DNA of 64,000 nt from Neostapfia colusana. Its lineage: Eukaryota > Streptophyta > Magnoliopsida > Poales > Poaceae. The stretch spans positions 28,715,241-28,779,240 of the forward strand of contig JASWHV010000005.1 in NCBI GenBank assembly GCA_030760725.1, in the 5' to 3' direction. Of this stretch, positions 46,633 to 56,946 are shown in pieces. The translations under genes were made by a program, and so were the position numbers. The notes below the pieces were generated by a model. The model worked only from the letters and a program-made list of their open reading frames with translations, did no database searches and was not told the DNA's origin. Each line of letters opens with the position of its first letter. Within the stretch, counting starts at the first letter, position 1.

Positions 46633-49620
46633 TGTGACACCCTCATCTCGGGTGTCAGCATATGTTCATGCTTTATGAAAAGGAAACATTTTAAGAAAAG
46701 AAGGAACAGAGAAAAATATCAAAAGGATAGCCAATAAGAGCCGAACCCAGCTCTCAGAAAGCGCCGAAGACAACTTACCGCGGCCGCTGGCCACGTGGCG
46801 TGTTCGGAGCTCGTCCCTGCAAGGTGGGGAGAGGTCCGCCGCTAAAATAGCTACGTGGCAGGTTCGGGGCTCGTCTCCGCAAAGGGGAGAGGTCCGATCC
46901 TGTGGGACACGTGTTTGCCCACGGAGCTAGCCTCTGCGGAAGAAGCAAAGGCATTTCCGCAGGACACGTGTCATCCTCGGAGCTAGTCCTCGCAGAAATC
47001 AGAGGACCAGTCACGCGGGATACGTGTCGATCTCGGAGCCCACCTCCGAGAGGTCCTGTTCTATTGGACACGCGTCATCACCGGAGCTTATCTCCGGGAG
47101 GTCTGTCGCTGCTGGACACGTGTCGACCTCGGGGCATGTCCCTGAAGAAAGAAGAGAGGAAAGACCGGCGCCAACACGTGGCGTGCGCGGAGCTCACCTC
47201 CAAAGGAGGGGGAGGTCTCGGTTGATTGACACGCGGCACAACCGGAGCTCGTCTCTGCGGAAAAAGGAGATACCAGGCCCCGGAAGGACACGTGGAGCCT
47301 CCGGAGCTCATCACCACGAGGGTAACGAGTTCTGGAGCAGCTGTACGCGTAAGAATACCGGTACATAAAGGAAACCGATCTGAATTCCACAATGTTACTG
47401 CACCAAATCAACTAAAGATACGATGATAGGATCCAACGACGATCTGAATAAGACTCTTATTCGGGATACAATCAGATTAGGACTCTTCCCTTCCCGATTA
47501 TAAATAGAACCCAAAACCTCTGGCCGAAACCACAAACTTCTTTTCCAACTCCTGAGCCGACGACTTAGAGCCCTAGCCCTAACTCACCGAGTAAACCATC
47601 GCTGGAGCGCAGCGAGGAAGATCGCTGGAGGAAAGCCCACCGGTCTGAGGAGGACCTCAAAGACTGGGAGGAACGTAAGGTAGGCCCCAATACCACCCTA
47701 CGATATCGTTGTATTTTCCATGCATCTGTTCTTTGATTCCTTTCGAACAGAAGCCTTTTCGTGGACAGATCACTTGATGATCAGATTGATCTAAAGACAA
47801 GATCTTTGCCACGTCCACCTTTGATCCGAACACCTCTGTCCATGCAAGCCATGCAAGAACACACCAATCTAATAAAAATCATATGATAGCATGCATATGC
47901 ATCATCGCATCTAGATTAAGGTTTGTGCATGATATTGATTGCTGTGAAACTTGTATGCACGTGATCCTACCTAGCAGAACAAGCTCAGGGAGCTGTCTAC
48001 GACGAGCTGCAGCAACCAGGTTTTGAGATTCAAGAGCAACCAGAACCGCAAAAACAAGGCAAGTGCTCCTTGACCATATTGATCCTATGTTTTGGGTAAA
48101 ACTGTTTTGTTTTTGTGAAAAGGTGTGTGTGCTGAGTCAAACATGATGGGAAGCCCTTTTATAGGAGTTTACTTGTTTTGGTTAAACCACCCTTGTCGCC
48201 TGGGAAGTTATGAGTCGGGTATGGTTTTTGCTTTATGCTTCGCTGAGTCTATGGGATTGGGAAGCGAGATAGATGTGTCTAGCTAACAGCACTCGTAATG
48301 ATAATGAGAAACTGATGTTAATAATGGACATGGATCGGAGGGAGATCTAGGCAAGACTGGGTTTGTGAATGAGGTAGCATGAGATGGTGGTTTACTTGCC
48401 ATAGATCTAAGGACCGGTTCATGCATGCACATGCCAGGATAACAGTGCCACCACAAGGCCAAGTATGGGTGCGGCTTAGCTGAGTAACTAGGTAAGTTGC
48501 TAGAGTGTTATGGACTGTGGAAGACGCGGGGAATGGGAGTCGAGTGAGGACTGCCCTGGGAACTGCATGGCACATGAGGGCCCGTGGGTGGGAGAATTGG
48601 AGATTCTAGCCTGCCGGTGAAACCTTAGTGAGTCCATACATCTAGTAACCCCTTTGTAAAGGCTATTTTGTGATCTCTTGACCATACACCGATGGATGTG
48701 TACTGGTATAATGGAGGTTCTGCAGTCACCGACGGGTGACGAAATCACAAACTTGTGGGTAAAGAGGTGCAAACTCTGCAGAGTCTAAAACTATCATGAT
48801 AGCCGAGCTTACGGTCACGAGCACATGGCTAAACTGCCATGATTAGTTGGGATGGTTATTGGGAAGGTTATTGGTTAAGGTTATTGGTTTGGTTATGGTT
48901 TGGTTGTTGGGACTGTTGAGTCCGGGTGATAAGATGGTTGCATGACTGTTGAGTCATGGCAACGAGATGGGTCTCAGTGTGAGACAAAGTTGTTTATGAG
49001 ATGAGATGGTAGCGAATACGTGGAGGTATTCGTGAGATGGTAGCGAATACGAGGAGGTTTTCGTGAGAAATAATGAACATGGAAAGCGATGGAGGTATGT
49101 TGGTAATTTAATACATGCTGGGATTACATTCATCTAAAGTTAAGTTGCTGTTTTATCATGGTTTTATAAATTTGCTTTTCTGCAAATGAGCCTTTTTATA
49201 CCTACCTTGTTATGAGCTGCATATCATGTGTTTTCCCGCACTTGCTGAGTACATCATTGTACTCAAACTTACATTATTATTTCATCATAAGCAACAGGAG
49301 AAGACTACTATGAAGACCAAGTTGAGCATTATGGCGTGTGATCTGTTCTCAACCTTGCCTGTGGAGGGAGTAGAGATGGAGCCACTTCTGCTTAGATTTG
49401 CTTCCGCATTAGCTAAATTGCTTCCGCTTTAGAATAAAGACTTCCGCTGTGAGCATGAGTCCAAGACTCATGAGGTATTGTAATAAACTCTGTTATTCAT
49501 GGTAATATATAATCTGAATTCAGTTTGTGGAACGTATGTGCATGTGTGATGAACATCCTGGGCACATATATGCATTAGTTCTCGGTTCCGTGGTTTTCCC
49601 ACAGAGTTGAGGGCGTCACA
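46633..49620 (+). repeat. E6 3' LTR (2988 bp)
   Basis: Near-identical to 24356-27346 with scattered changes. G-box array ~46778-47315, TATAAATA 47499-47506, hairpins 49246-49265 and 49454-49472. It is followed by TSD accta. Confidence 0.92.
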
Positions 49621-49625
49621 ACCTA

Positions 49626-52600
49626 AAACCGCCGCACTTCGGGCTCCCGTGGACAGCCCAACCGGGAGGTGATCACGCCCGAGCCAAGGCACCCTTGGAC
49701 GCGCTGGTGACCAGTGCTGCTCACCCCCGAGCCACAGCCCGAGTGTTTGCTCACCGGCAGCGAATTTCCAGTTTTCCCATTTTTGGGTACAGACCGACCT
49801 TCGGGTGCGGTTCTGTCGAATTCATACTCTAGAAAGGATTAGAGGGCCCCAATCCGCTCCCACACAAACTAGACCCAGTAGCGCACAAGTTGCCTTCACA
49901 ACCTTTGGCCTAAGAACCCCTATACCCGGCGTATTTCAAAGTTTACCGACGGCGGAGCATGAGGAAAGCATCGGGCGCACGGTGAGGGACTACTTCGGAC
50001 CACTCCCGAGCTGCCTTGAGCCCATGCCGAGGTTCTTAGGTACCACTGATGCTTTCTGGCCGGTTGCTCAGGCAGTTGTGGTGCTAGGGAAGTCGGCCGA
50101 CACGGCCGAAGTCTTTCCGAAGCCGCCGCTCGTCGCCGACCATGTACCGGCCATTGTCATGACGAGCTGAGCTCGGAATCGTGTTCCCCGAGTGAAAGTA
50201 GGCAGGGGCGGCCGGAATCATAAAGCTTGGAGCTCCACAGAGTCTGCCGGCGAGCTCTCCGGCGAGGTACCCCGGCGGCAGAGTGCGGGCGTCGGGAGGT
50301 AGATGAAGGGGGTGGACCCCAGCTGTCAGCGGTAGATATTTTAAATCGGGATCAGGCTGCGGCTGGGATCTGATGTGATGGCGCGCAAAAACCCTGTAGG
50401 CCTCAGTGTGCTGACGCCTCCGCGCCCAACACGTGTCCCCGTGGCCCACCGGCAGATTTAAACTTTTCCCCGATTTTTAGATTTCATTCAAACTTCAAAT
50501 TCTCATAACTTTGGCTAGGAGGCTCCAAATCGAGTGAACCAAATTTTGTTGGATTCATCTCTCTGAGCACTTTCCAGCAAATCAAGATTCACTTCATGAA
50601 AATCCTTACTTCTCCAGAATTAATTCCTCAAAGTTTAAACTGTTTGGAATTTTAACTGGAGAATCCTTTGGAGGAAAATTCTGAAATTTTCTGGGATGTT
50701 CACCAAAATATCCCTGAACTACCATAAAAATTTAAGGTCCACTTGAGCTCATTTGATCCACCTAATGGTGTGATTAGTGAAACTGTTCCAGAGAAAATAG
50801 AAAATGTTCAGAAACATTTTCAGAATTTTCTCTGAAATTGTTTAGCTCATATCTTTAGTTAGGAACCTTCAAATCAAGTGAGACCAACTCCATTAGAACC
50901 TTCTGAAAATCTAGTTTTCAGAAAGTCATGGCTTGTTCCATGAAAATTCCTAGAATACCCTAAGAGATCCAATTAAGGTCAAGGACATAATTAATTGTGG
51001 AGGGCTCAAATGAGCTTTGCTGCAACTAAAACTTGACCAAGTCTCTGTTTAGGTTGTAACCAAGCCACAGTAAAAGTTTCACAGTATTTGGGTCGGTCTA
51101 GTGAGACTTAGAAGGTTCACAAGTTTAAAACTCAATTCAAATACATTAAATTAATACATGTACTTCTTGTATCATGTAGTCGCTAAGGTCGAGGAGGAAC
51201 CCGAAGTCCTAGACTTCGTTACTCTAGAGGAGCAGCTAGCCTACCACCAAGAGCAGAAAGGCATACTCCGGTTTGCATTAACCTTTTTACAAGTTTTTAT
51301 TGTTTTGAGCACATACTTGAATACCTTATTCCTTGCATTAGCGTCTTGTTTGGAAAACCAACTGCATAGCCAAGAAAACCATGGGTTGGGTTTAGAATTG
51401 CAAACCCCGTTAGGTACTGCAATGCTAAGATAGTGTAGGATTCGGTACAAGTCGAGTAGTTGGAACTACTCGCGAGCATAGTCTAGAGGCACTCGACTCG
51501 GGTAGAGATAGCACATGATACACATGGCAAGAAAAATGAGACCGAGCGGAGAGTAAGAGCAACAGGACTTTGGGGCCTGTGTGCTATAGCTCTGCTTGTG
51601 TCGATTGAGGACCGAGCCGTGTGCGGGCCTGTTGAACAAGCTAGAACAGTACCGAAGACCTACCGGCTATATGGGAACCGGGAAACTGATGTAACTCGGG
51701 TAGCTGGGTATTCAGGCATTGCCCGTCGTTCAGAGGGTAGGTTGAGAGCTTGAGGTGTAAATCGGCTGGCGTGCACTGAGATGCGCGTGAAGAGACCTCT
51801 TGCTCAGGACGATGGGACCGGTTCAATATGTGGCTGACGGATGAAAGGTGGTTGCGCACAGCGTCCGTGATGGTTTCTGTAGGCAACATTGAGTACGGGC
51901 GTATGTGACGGGTTATTCGGGTAACCCTGCAGGTGTAAATCGATTATAATTGCCGTCCCTCGCGGTCAGTGAGTAACACTTGTTCACTGTACCGTGACAT
52001 AGAAAGAACAGGCTAGTTACATGTTAAAATGCTGCTGATTGAAAGATGTACTTGATTGTTAATGATTTGCTGTAGTTTAGAGCTAATTAAAGTTCCTTTC
52101 AACTTTGGGCAAAGTACATGAGAGAAATGCGTTTCTTGTTTGATTGCGGCTCTCTCATGTGCCTTAGCATAAGGTTCTCTACCACCTGCTGCTAAAACTT
52201 GAAAGTAAGGTTCCACTAATTAGGCGAGTCCTTTGCAACTTGTTTTATCTCATGTATCCATCACCCCTCATGTAGAAGTTCCATGTTTAGGAGAGACGGG
52301 TCAGTCTTGCTGAGCCTTCGTGCTCACTGCTTATGTTTGAAGCTTTTGCAGGGTTCTATGAGGAAGGGACTCCCGAGGAGGAGACGGAACCCCAGGAGGG
52401 GAACCCCGTCGAGTGGGAGTCGTGCACGCCGCCATGTTAGTGTGTGTGTGTGCTAGCAAGGACACATTCACGGGCTGAACGTGAACTTGATGCGTAGTCT
52501 ACGCCCGTCAGTGTAGACTGGACCTATTTTGATGTAAAAATGTTCATAAACCACTTTATGTAATAAAAGTTTTGCTTCCGCTTTGTACCTTTGATGTGTG

Positions 52601-52670
52601 TTATCCGGTGCTGTGCAACGCAGTACCCCTCAGCGTGATCCTGGCTCGACAAGACCGTGGGGTCGTGTCA
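49626..52670 (+). repeat. E5 5' LTR, right part
   Basis: Resumes the LTR after E6. Related to the E7 LTR in order and in short conserved blocks: 'gctcccgtggacag', hairpin 1 (51453-51472), hairpin 2 (52116-52160), TGAGC/GCTCA (52311-52326) and a T/A-rich 3' end. It ends GTGTCA just before the PBS. Joined with 23415-24355 the LTR is about 4.0 kb. Nothing coding is supported. Confidence 0.75.
52116..52160 (+). promoter_or_regulatory. E5 LTR hairpin 2
   Basis: ACATGAGAGA (52116-52125) pairs perfectly with TCTCTCATGT (52151-52160). The loop keeps the GCGTTTCTTGTTTGATTG seen in E7 while the inner stem differs in both arms. Confidence 0.65.
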
Positions 52671-52674
52671 GCGT

Positions 52675-52686
52675 TGGTATCAGAGC
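52675..52686 (+). promoter_or_regulatory. E5 primer binding site (tRNA-iMet type)
   Basis: TGGTATCAGAGC, 4 nt after the LTR end. Confidence 0.88.
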
Positions 52687-54173
52687 TTGCTTGAGGATTA
52701 ACACGCTAAAAAGGTCATCTTTTTCAAAAATCCAGTGAGGAACGAGTTAGTAGCCCATATAAGGATGTTATTAGTGTATAGAAAGTGGCATACTAACCTA
52801 TTTGTCTATGTCGTAAAATCGTGCATCTCGGGACGTTTATGTCTTGGGGGGTGCACGTGAGCCTTGTCCACCAGTGCGCACAAGCTGAAGGCTGGAGCCC
52901 CATGGGTGGCAGGTATCCCGACCCGCTTTGATATCCTCTACGATTCTTCATGTCGTATGGGGTATTCGAGCAACGTCTGTCCCTGGTGTGCGTGGTGCAA
53001 TTTGGGAGACCCCGTCACGTGGTATGAAATGTGAACACGTAACTCAAGGCGTGTTTGGCTTGAGAACATCCGGGTGAGTGATGACGGCCGGGTGTACGAA
53101 CTGTATGGATACCGGGCTCGGTGTGCAGCCGAGTCTGATGATTGTTTGAGTTTCTGCAGGTAGCCTAACCACGAAACGGTATACGTGTGGCATCCGTGTG
53201 TGAGTGACGTTTAGTGCCACTGAATTAACGAAGCCGGCTAAGTCCGGTATAGGTTTTTTTCTTTGTGAGGACGTAGTACCGACATGATCTGGTGACGCAT
53301 CGACGTCACACCCCACTAAATGAACAATTTCATTGTAAAACTTGAAAGTTTTAATATGGATCATTAAAACTTTGCTGTAACCTCTTCCCTTAATCAGGAT
53401 ATTCAAAGTTAACAAGTTTTCAACATATAGGTTGCTAAGGTCAGAGCACTCTGTTTTCAGCTGAATTAAGGCTGAAGTTAATCAGAGGTTAGAGGTTGAG
53501 TTCTTTCGAGGTTGGGGTCATATGATACATTCCTGGGAAGCATCGGAAAATCTTTACAAATTTTCTGTTGATGTCCAGAGGTGTTTCAACCCTTAACCAA
53601 TCGAAAAATGCAGTAGAGTTGAAACTGTCAAGAAAACAGGGCAGGGCAAAGACTCTCTGTAAACTCTCTGTAAATTGAGTATAACTTCCTGCATAAAAAT
53701 CCTAAAATAGAAAATGAGGTAGTTCTGGAAAGCTTATGAGATTGGTTACAACTTTGTAACACAAAGTTTTGTCAGATTGGGAGTAGAATTAACTGGAATT
53801 CTTAGATCAAAACAGTACCTAAAGCAGGGAGGCGCTGTCCAATTTTCTCCAGAAATTCTGTTAACGTTGACATCTCATAACTTTTGAACCAGGACAGATC
53901 TTAGGCCAAGCAAATACTTTCTGGAGAGCTATTGATGTTAGCTTTAGCTTTGATATGGAGCTCCAGAATTGGTTTTGTCCTTAGCATGGCCTAAATCAGG
54001 TTGAAATGGAAACTGGTTAGGGCTGTCAGATTGGACAGCAGATCAGCAGTCAAATTGGTTTAAATTTGAACTATGTTTCCAAATTTTATGGGTTCAATGA
54101 AATGTCTTATGTCATAACTCAATGGTTTACTGTTTAAATAAATATTTGACATTTATCAAATATATTTTTACAG
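52687..54173 (+). other. E5 5' leader, non-coding
   Basis: AT-rich, no supported coding sequence. It ends with a T-rich tract and 'ttttacag' directly before the ATG at 54174, like a splice acceptor. Confidence 0.55.
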
Positions 54174-55118
54174 ATGACAGCAGATAAGCAGTTCGAGAAC
54201 GGCTGGGTGGAATCTCACTGTTCTCACCACAGCGGCTATCCGGAGGCATTGAGGCAGATGCTTCAATATTTCGGATACAACCAGATGCCGCTGTAATTCG
54301 CCAAGGAAGAAGGCGAAGAGGGGAACAAGACGTGGACAATCCATGTCGAAGTCCCTGCAGGACCCACGCCACCCAGTTGGGTGCCGTTCACCGTCACGGT
54401 GAGGGGTAGGTAACCGGAAGGGATGTGGCAAGTGGCAGCCAGTGACACCATGTCACGTTTCTGCCAACTACACGTGAGAGCGATGGAGGGAACTCAATAC
54501 GCGCTCGTTCCGATGGAGGGACGGGCTCATCATGTGTGGGAAGTGAGGTACCGGGAGGCAACAGACCCGAGTTGCCCAAGGTACAGCCCCGCAGAGGCAA
54601 ACCTTAGCATCCAGACGAGGGCGGGAAACACCGTGATGGACAGCCAAGCTGTTCATACGGAGCATCTTACCACAAGACTCAAGGAGAGCACAAGCCGTGG
54701 AGACCATTTCGAGAGTGCTCACAGCGCACTCCGCAATGTGCTCCTTCTGACGATCAAGCGACTGAATGAACAGCACAATCAGTTGCATCGTCTGAAGAAG
54801 GCGAAGAAGAGAAGCCGTGTTGACATCGCGGCGCTACAAGAGCTGGTGCAGACTTTAACCCAGCAGAATGAGGACCTTACTAAAGAGCGAGATGATGCTA
54901 TTGAGGAAGGGCAAGGATGGGAAGAAGACTACAATCGAGCCATGGACGAGGTGCATGCATTGCAGGACCTCGTACCTCCAGTATTGGGCATACCGGTGGT
55001 CTTAGGTCTTCCGGCAATGGGAGAACCGGGGATGGGAGAAGAGGTGGTAGATCCGGAGCCACCAGCAGAGGTACCGGAGGAGGACGACCCGCAGGAGGTC
55101 AAGTTCTACTCCGAGTAG
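54174..55118 (+). pseudogene. E5 extra ORF upstream of gag: coiled-coil protein of unknown function
   Basis: A 314-codon frame from ATG 54174 (MTADKQFENGWVESHC) to TAG at 55118, broken by TAA at 54294-54296 and TAA at 54411-54413. The N-terminal ~150 residues look globular (GYPEALRQMLQYFGY, PPSWVPFTVTV, RAHHVWEVRYREATDP). Residues ~170-265 form a charged coiled coil (LLLTIKRLNEQHNQLHRLKKAKKRS, LVQTLTQQNEDLTKERDD-like) with a basic KKAKKRSR patch. The C terminus is Pro/Glu-rich and acidic (EPPAEVPEEDD). It has no capsid, zinc-knuckle or enzyme motif. I cannot assign it to a named family. It sits between the PBS leader and the apparent gag start, an unusual place. It could also be a captured host gene, as a 3'-UTR-like stretch follows. 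Confidence 0.6.
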
Positions 55119-55390
55119 GGGGTTACAGTTGCCAAGTAGGGCAGCTAGAGTAGTGTAACCCAATTTTTGTAATCAGTGACGTGTCGTGTAAACAGTAGCA
55201 TATGTATAGGTAGTGACGACATGAGCACGACTTCTCGGAGACCCGAGAACAATGTATGTTGTATAAAGTTTATGCTTTATCAATATATGTGAATGTTGTG
55301 CAAATTATTCATGTGTCATTTCAATACCTACTGTTGCTTATGGAATTTCATGTATGACATGTGCTAATCGCTGCTGTTGTGAATTTCAAA
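55119..55390 (+). other. E5 spacer between extra ORF and gag
   Basis: AT-rich, no frame. It resembles a plant 3' UTR (ORF end followed by T/A-rich sequence with 'tgtataaagtttatgc'). Confidence 0.4.
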
Positions 55391-55465
55391 ATGACTCGTA
55401 TTCGTGCCAACCCAGACGTTGGGGGTACTAGCCAAGGGGGAGAGACCTCCCAACCGCCTCCCGAG
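55391..55465 (+). pseudogene. gag: E5 probable gag start, cut by E8
   Basis: ATG at 55391 opens MTRIRANPDVGGTSQGG..., a basic start with Gly/Ser/Gln/Pro residues like the E7 Gag opening (RTRSQMELGGSSRGG). Only 25 codons remain before the E8 LTR. The gag call is by position and resemblance. Confidence 0.45.
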
Positions 55466-55754
55466 TGTAAGTGCATCTAGGATATCCCTTGTGGGTTTTG
55501 GCTAATTGATGACGAACATATGAGATCCTAATGAAACTATTAAGATGATTGCAGGATAAACAAAGTGAACTGGCTCGGCACACACACAAAAAGGTGAAAA
55601 ATAGAGTGGTGCCCGAAAAGGAAGAAGTTAGTGGAATTTAGAGAAGCAAAGTAGATACAAATGTATAGGTTGTGTGTGAGAGAGACACATCCCAAGAGCT
55701 CATGACTTTGCGTAAGGGTAAGGGGTTTAAAAATCAACTAAAATCCACTGAAAA

Positions 55755-56097
55755 CCGGACTAGTCCGTTCATGGACCGGACTAGTCCGTTTAACTTTCTG
55801 AAAGACGCAAACATAGTGCACCGGACTAGTCCGCCTTGTGAACCGGACTAGTCCGGTCAGCTCACTAGAAAGCAACCGAACAAGTCCGGTTTTAGACTGG
55901 ACTAGTCCGGTCATGTCTCTGTTGTCCTCTTTAGAGGACTACGGACTAGTCCATCCAAGCGACATGACTAGTCCGCTAAAGTTTCTGAAACCTCATCTCA
56001 CATAGCACCGGACAAGTCCGGTTTGTGGACCGGACTAGTCCGGTTAACCCACTGGAAGTAGGCCGGACAAGTCCGATCATATGCCGGACTAGTCCGG
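55755..56097 (+). repeat. Array of CGGACTAGTCCG palindromes in E8 LTR
   Basis: Perfect 12-bp palindromes at 55756, 55777, 55822 and 55844 and further exact or one-mismatch copies (CGGACAAGTCCG, TGGACTAGTCCG) to 56097. They come in pairs about 21-22 bp apart from start to start, and the array ends ~40 bp upstream of the TATA box. Possible protein-binding sites (inference). Confidence 0.8.
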
Positions 56098-56133
56098 TAG
56101 TAGGTTTAACAACGGTAACTTTTTTGGAAAGTC

Positions 56134-56141
56134 TATAAAAA
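56134..56141 (+). promoter_or_regulatory. TATA box of E8 LTR
   Basis: TATAAAAA in 'gtctataaaaagagg', just after the palindrome array. Confidence 0.7.
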
Positions 56142-56894
56142 GAGGTCCTTCGGCTTTTCCCGAAGAGGACACGACTCATACTGTCAAAAACTGAAACCCT
56201 AGCGCCGCCACCTGTCCCAAGAGCCCAAAAACACATCTCACCACACATCTAAGGTGCAAAAAGGTGAAGATCAATAAAATACTTGGATTTGGGATTGGGA
56301 GATCGTCGTTCCTTCGTTCTGAGCTCTTGGGGTTTGATCTCTCTACACTCATATTCTGCATTGTAATCTTTTTGAGTGTATTAGATCAACTTCTTATTGT
56401 AATTCTTGTGGGAGCCCTCAACGTGTAAGGTTGCCCCATAAAAACAGTCATTATACTTGATAGTGAAGTCAAGTCGGCCTGTGTGGTGACTTGAAGAGGG
56501 AAAGGGTTGGGAACCCGGCTCTGTGTGAGCTTCCTCAACGAGGACGTAGATCTCTTGGTGAGATCGAACCTCGGTAAAAATTCGTGTCTTTTGTCTCTCA
56601 TTTGTTTTACATCTTGACACATTAGATTACTAGTTTGCTAGTCATCGTTTGAGTTCTTTACAAGTTTGCACGTGTATCCATACAATAAATTTAAGTTATA
56701 AAAACTGTTGTTCTTATTCCGCTGCTATAAGATAAAACTTGTGAGACACACTTAATCAACTCAAATAATTCAGCACACCGGACTAGTCCGCCCACACAAC
56801 CGGACTAGTCCGGTCAGCCAAGTTTCTGACAACTTTATTAAGTGTGCAGAAATTCTTTAAAGGCCTATTCACCCCCCTCTAGGCCACATTCAAT

Positions 56895-56907
56895 TGGTAT
56901 CAGAGCC
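56895..56907 (+). promoter_or_regulatory. E8 primer binding site (tRNA-iMet type)
   Basis: TGGTATCAGAGCC, 2 nt after the LTR end. Confidence 0.9.
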
Positions 56908-56946
56908 AAGTTCTCCATCAACGAGACTCACATCTCGGAGAGATCA

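Larger units (their letters stand above)
24356..49620 (+). mobile_element. E6: full-length Ty3/gypsy chromovirus-type element, family A
   Basis: Two LTRs of ~2.99 kb (24356-27346 and 46633-49620) with perfect short inverted ends TGTGA...TCACA and a TSD accta on both sides (24351-24355, 49621-49625). Internal order is PBS, leader (interrupted by E7), gag, PR, RT, RNase H, integrase, chromodomain, PPT. The coding region has many stops and frameshifts. It is the reference for reading E0 and E1. Confidence 0.92.
23415..55465 (+). mobile_element. E5: long-LTR Ty3/gypsy element, interrupted by E6 and E8
   Basis: Its LTR is in two pieces (23415-24355 and 49626-52670) separated by E6, whose TSD accta marks the cut. 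A PBS, long leader, a coiled-coil ORF and the apparent gag start follow until E8 cuts it at 55465. The LTR is homologous to but clearly diverged from the E7 LTR. Pol and the 3' LTR should lie right of the window. Confidence 0.75.
55466..56892 (+). repeat. E8 5' LTR (1427 bp)
   Basis: Starts TGTAAGTGCATC and ends GCCACATTCA immediately before the PBS. U3 holds the palindrome array; TATAAAAA at 56134; two more palindromes near the 3' end (~56779-56811). No coding sequence. Confidence 0.85.

Noticed and set aside
46778..47315. CRISPR-like spaced repeats in the G-box arrays and E8 palindromes
   Set aside because: Units are degenerate and directly tandem without unique spacers, and they lie in plant LTRs.
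49626..50449. Possible host exon in GC-rich sequence right of E6
   Set aside because: It shares order and short blocks with the E7 LTR (e.g. 'gctcccgtggacag') and is the resumed E5 LTR; frames there show no conserved protein.
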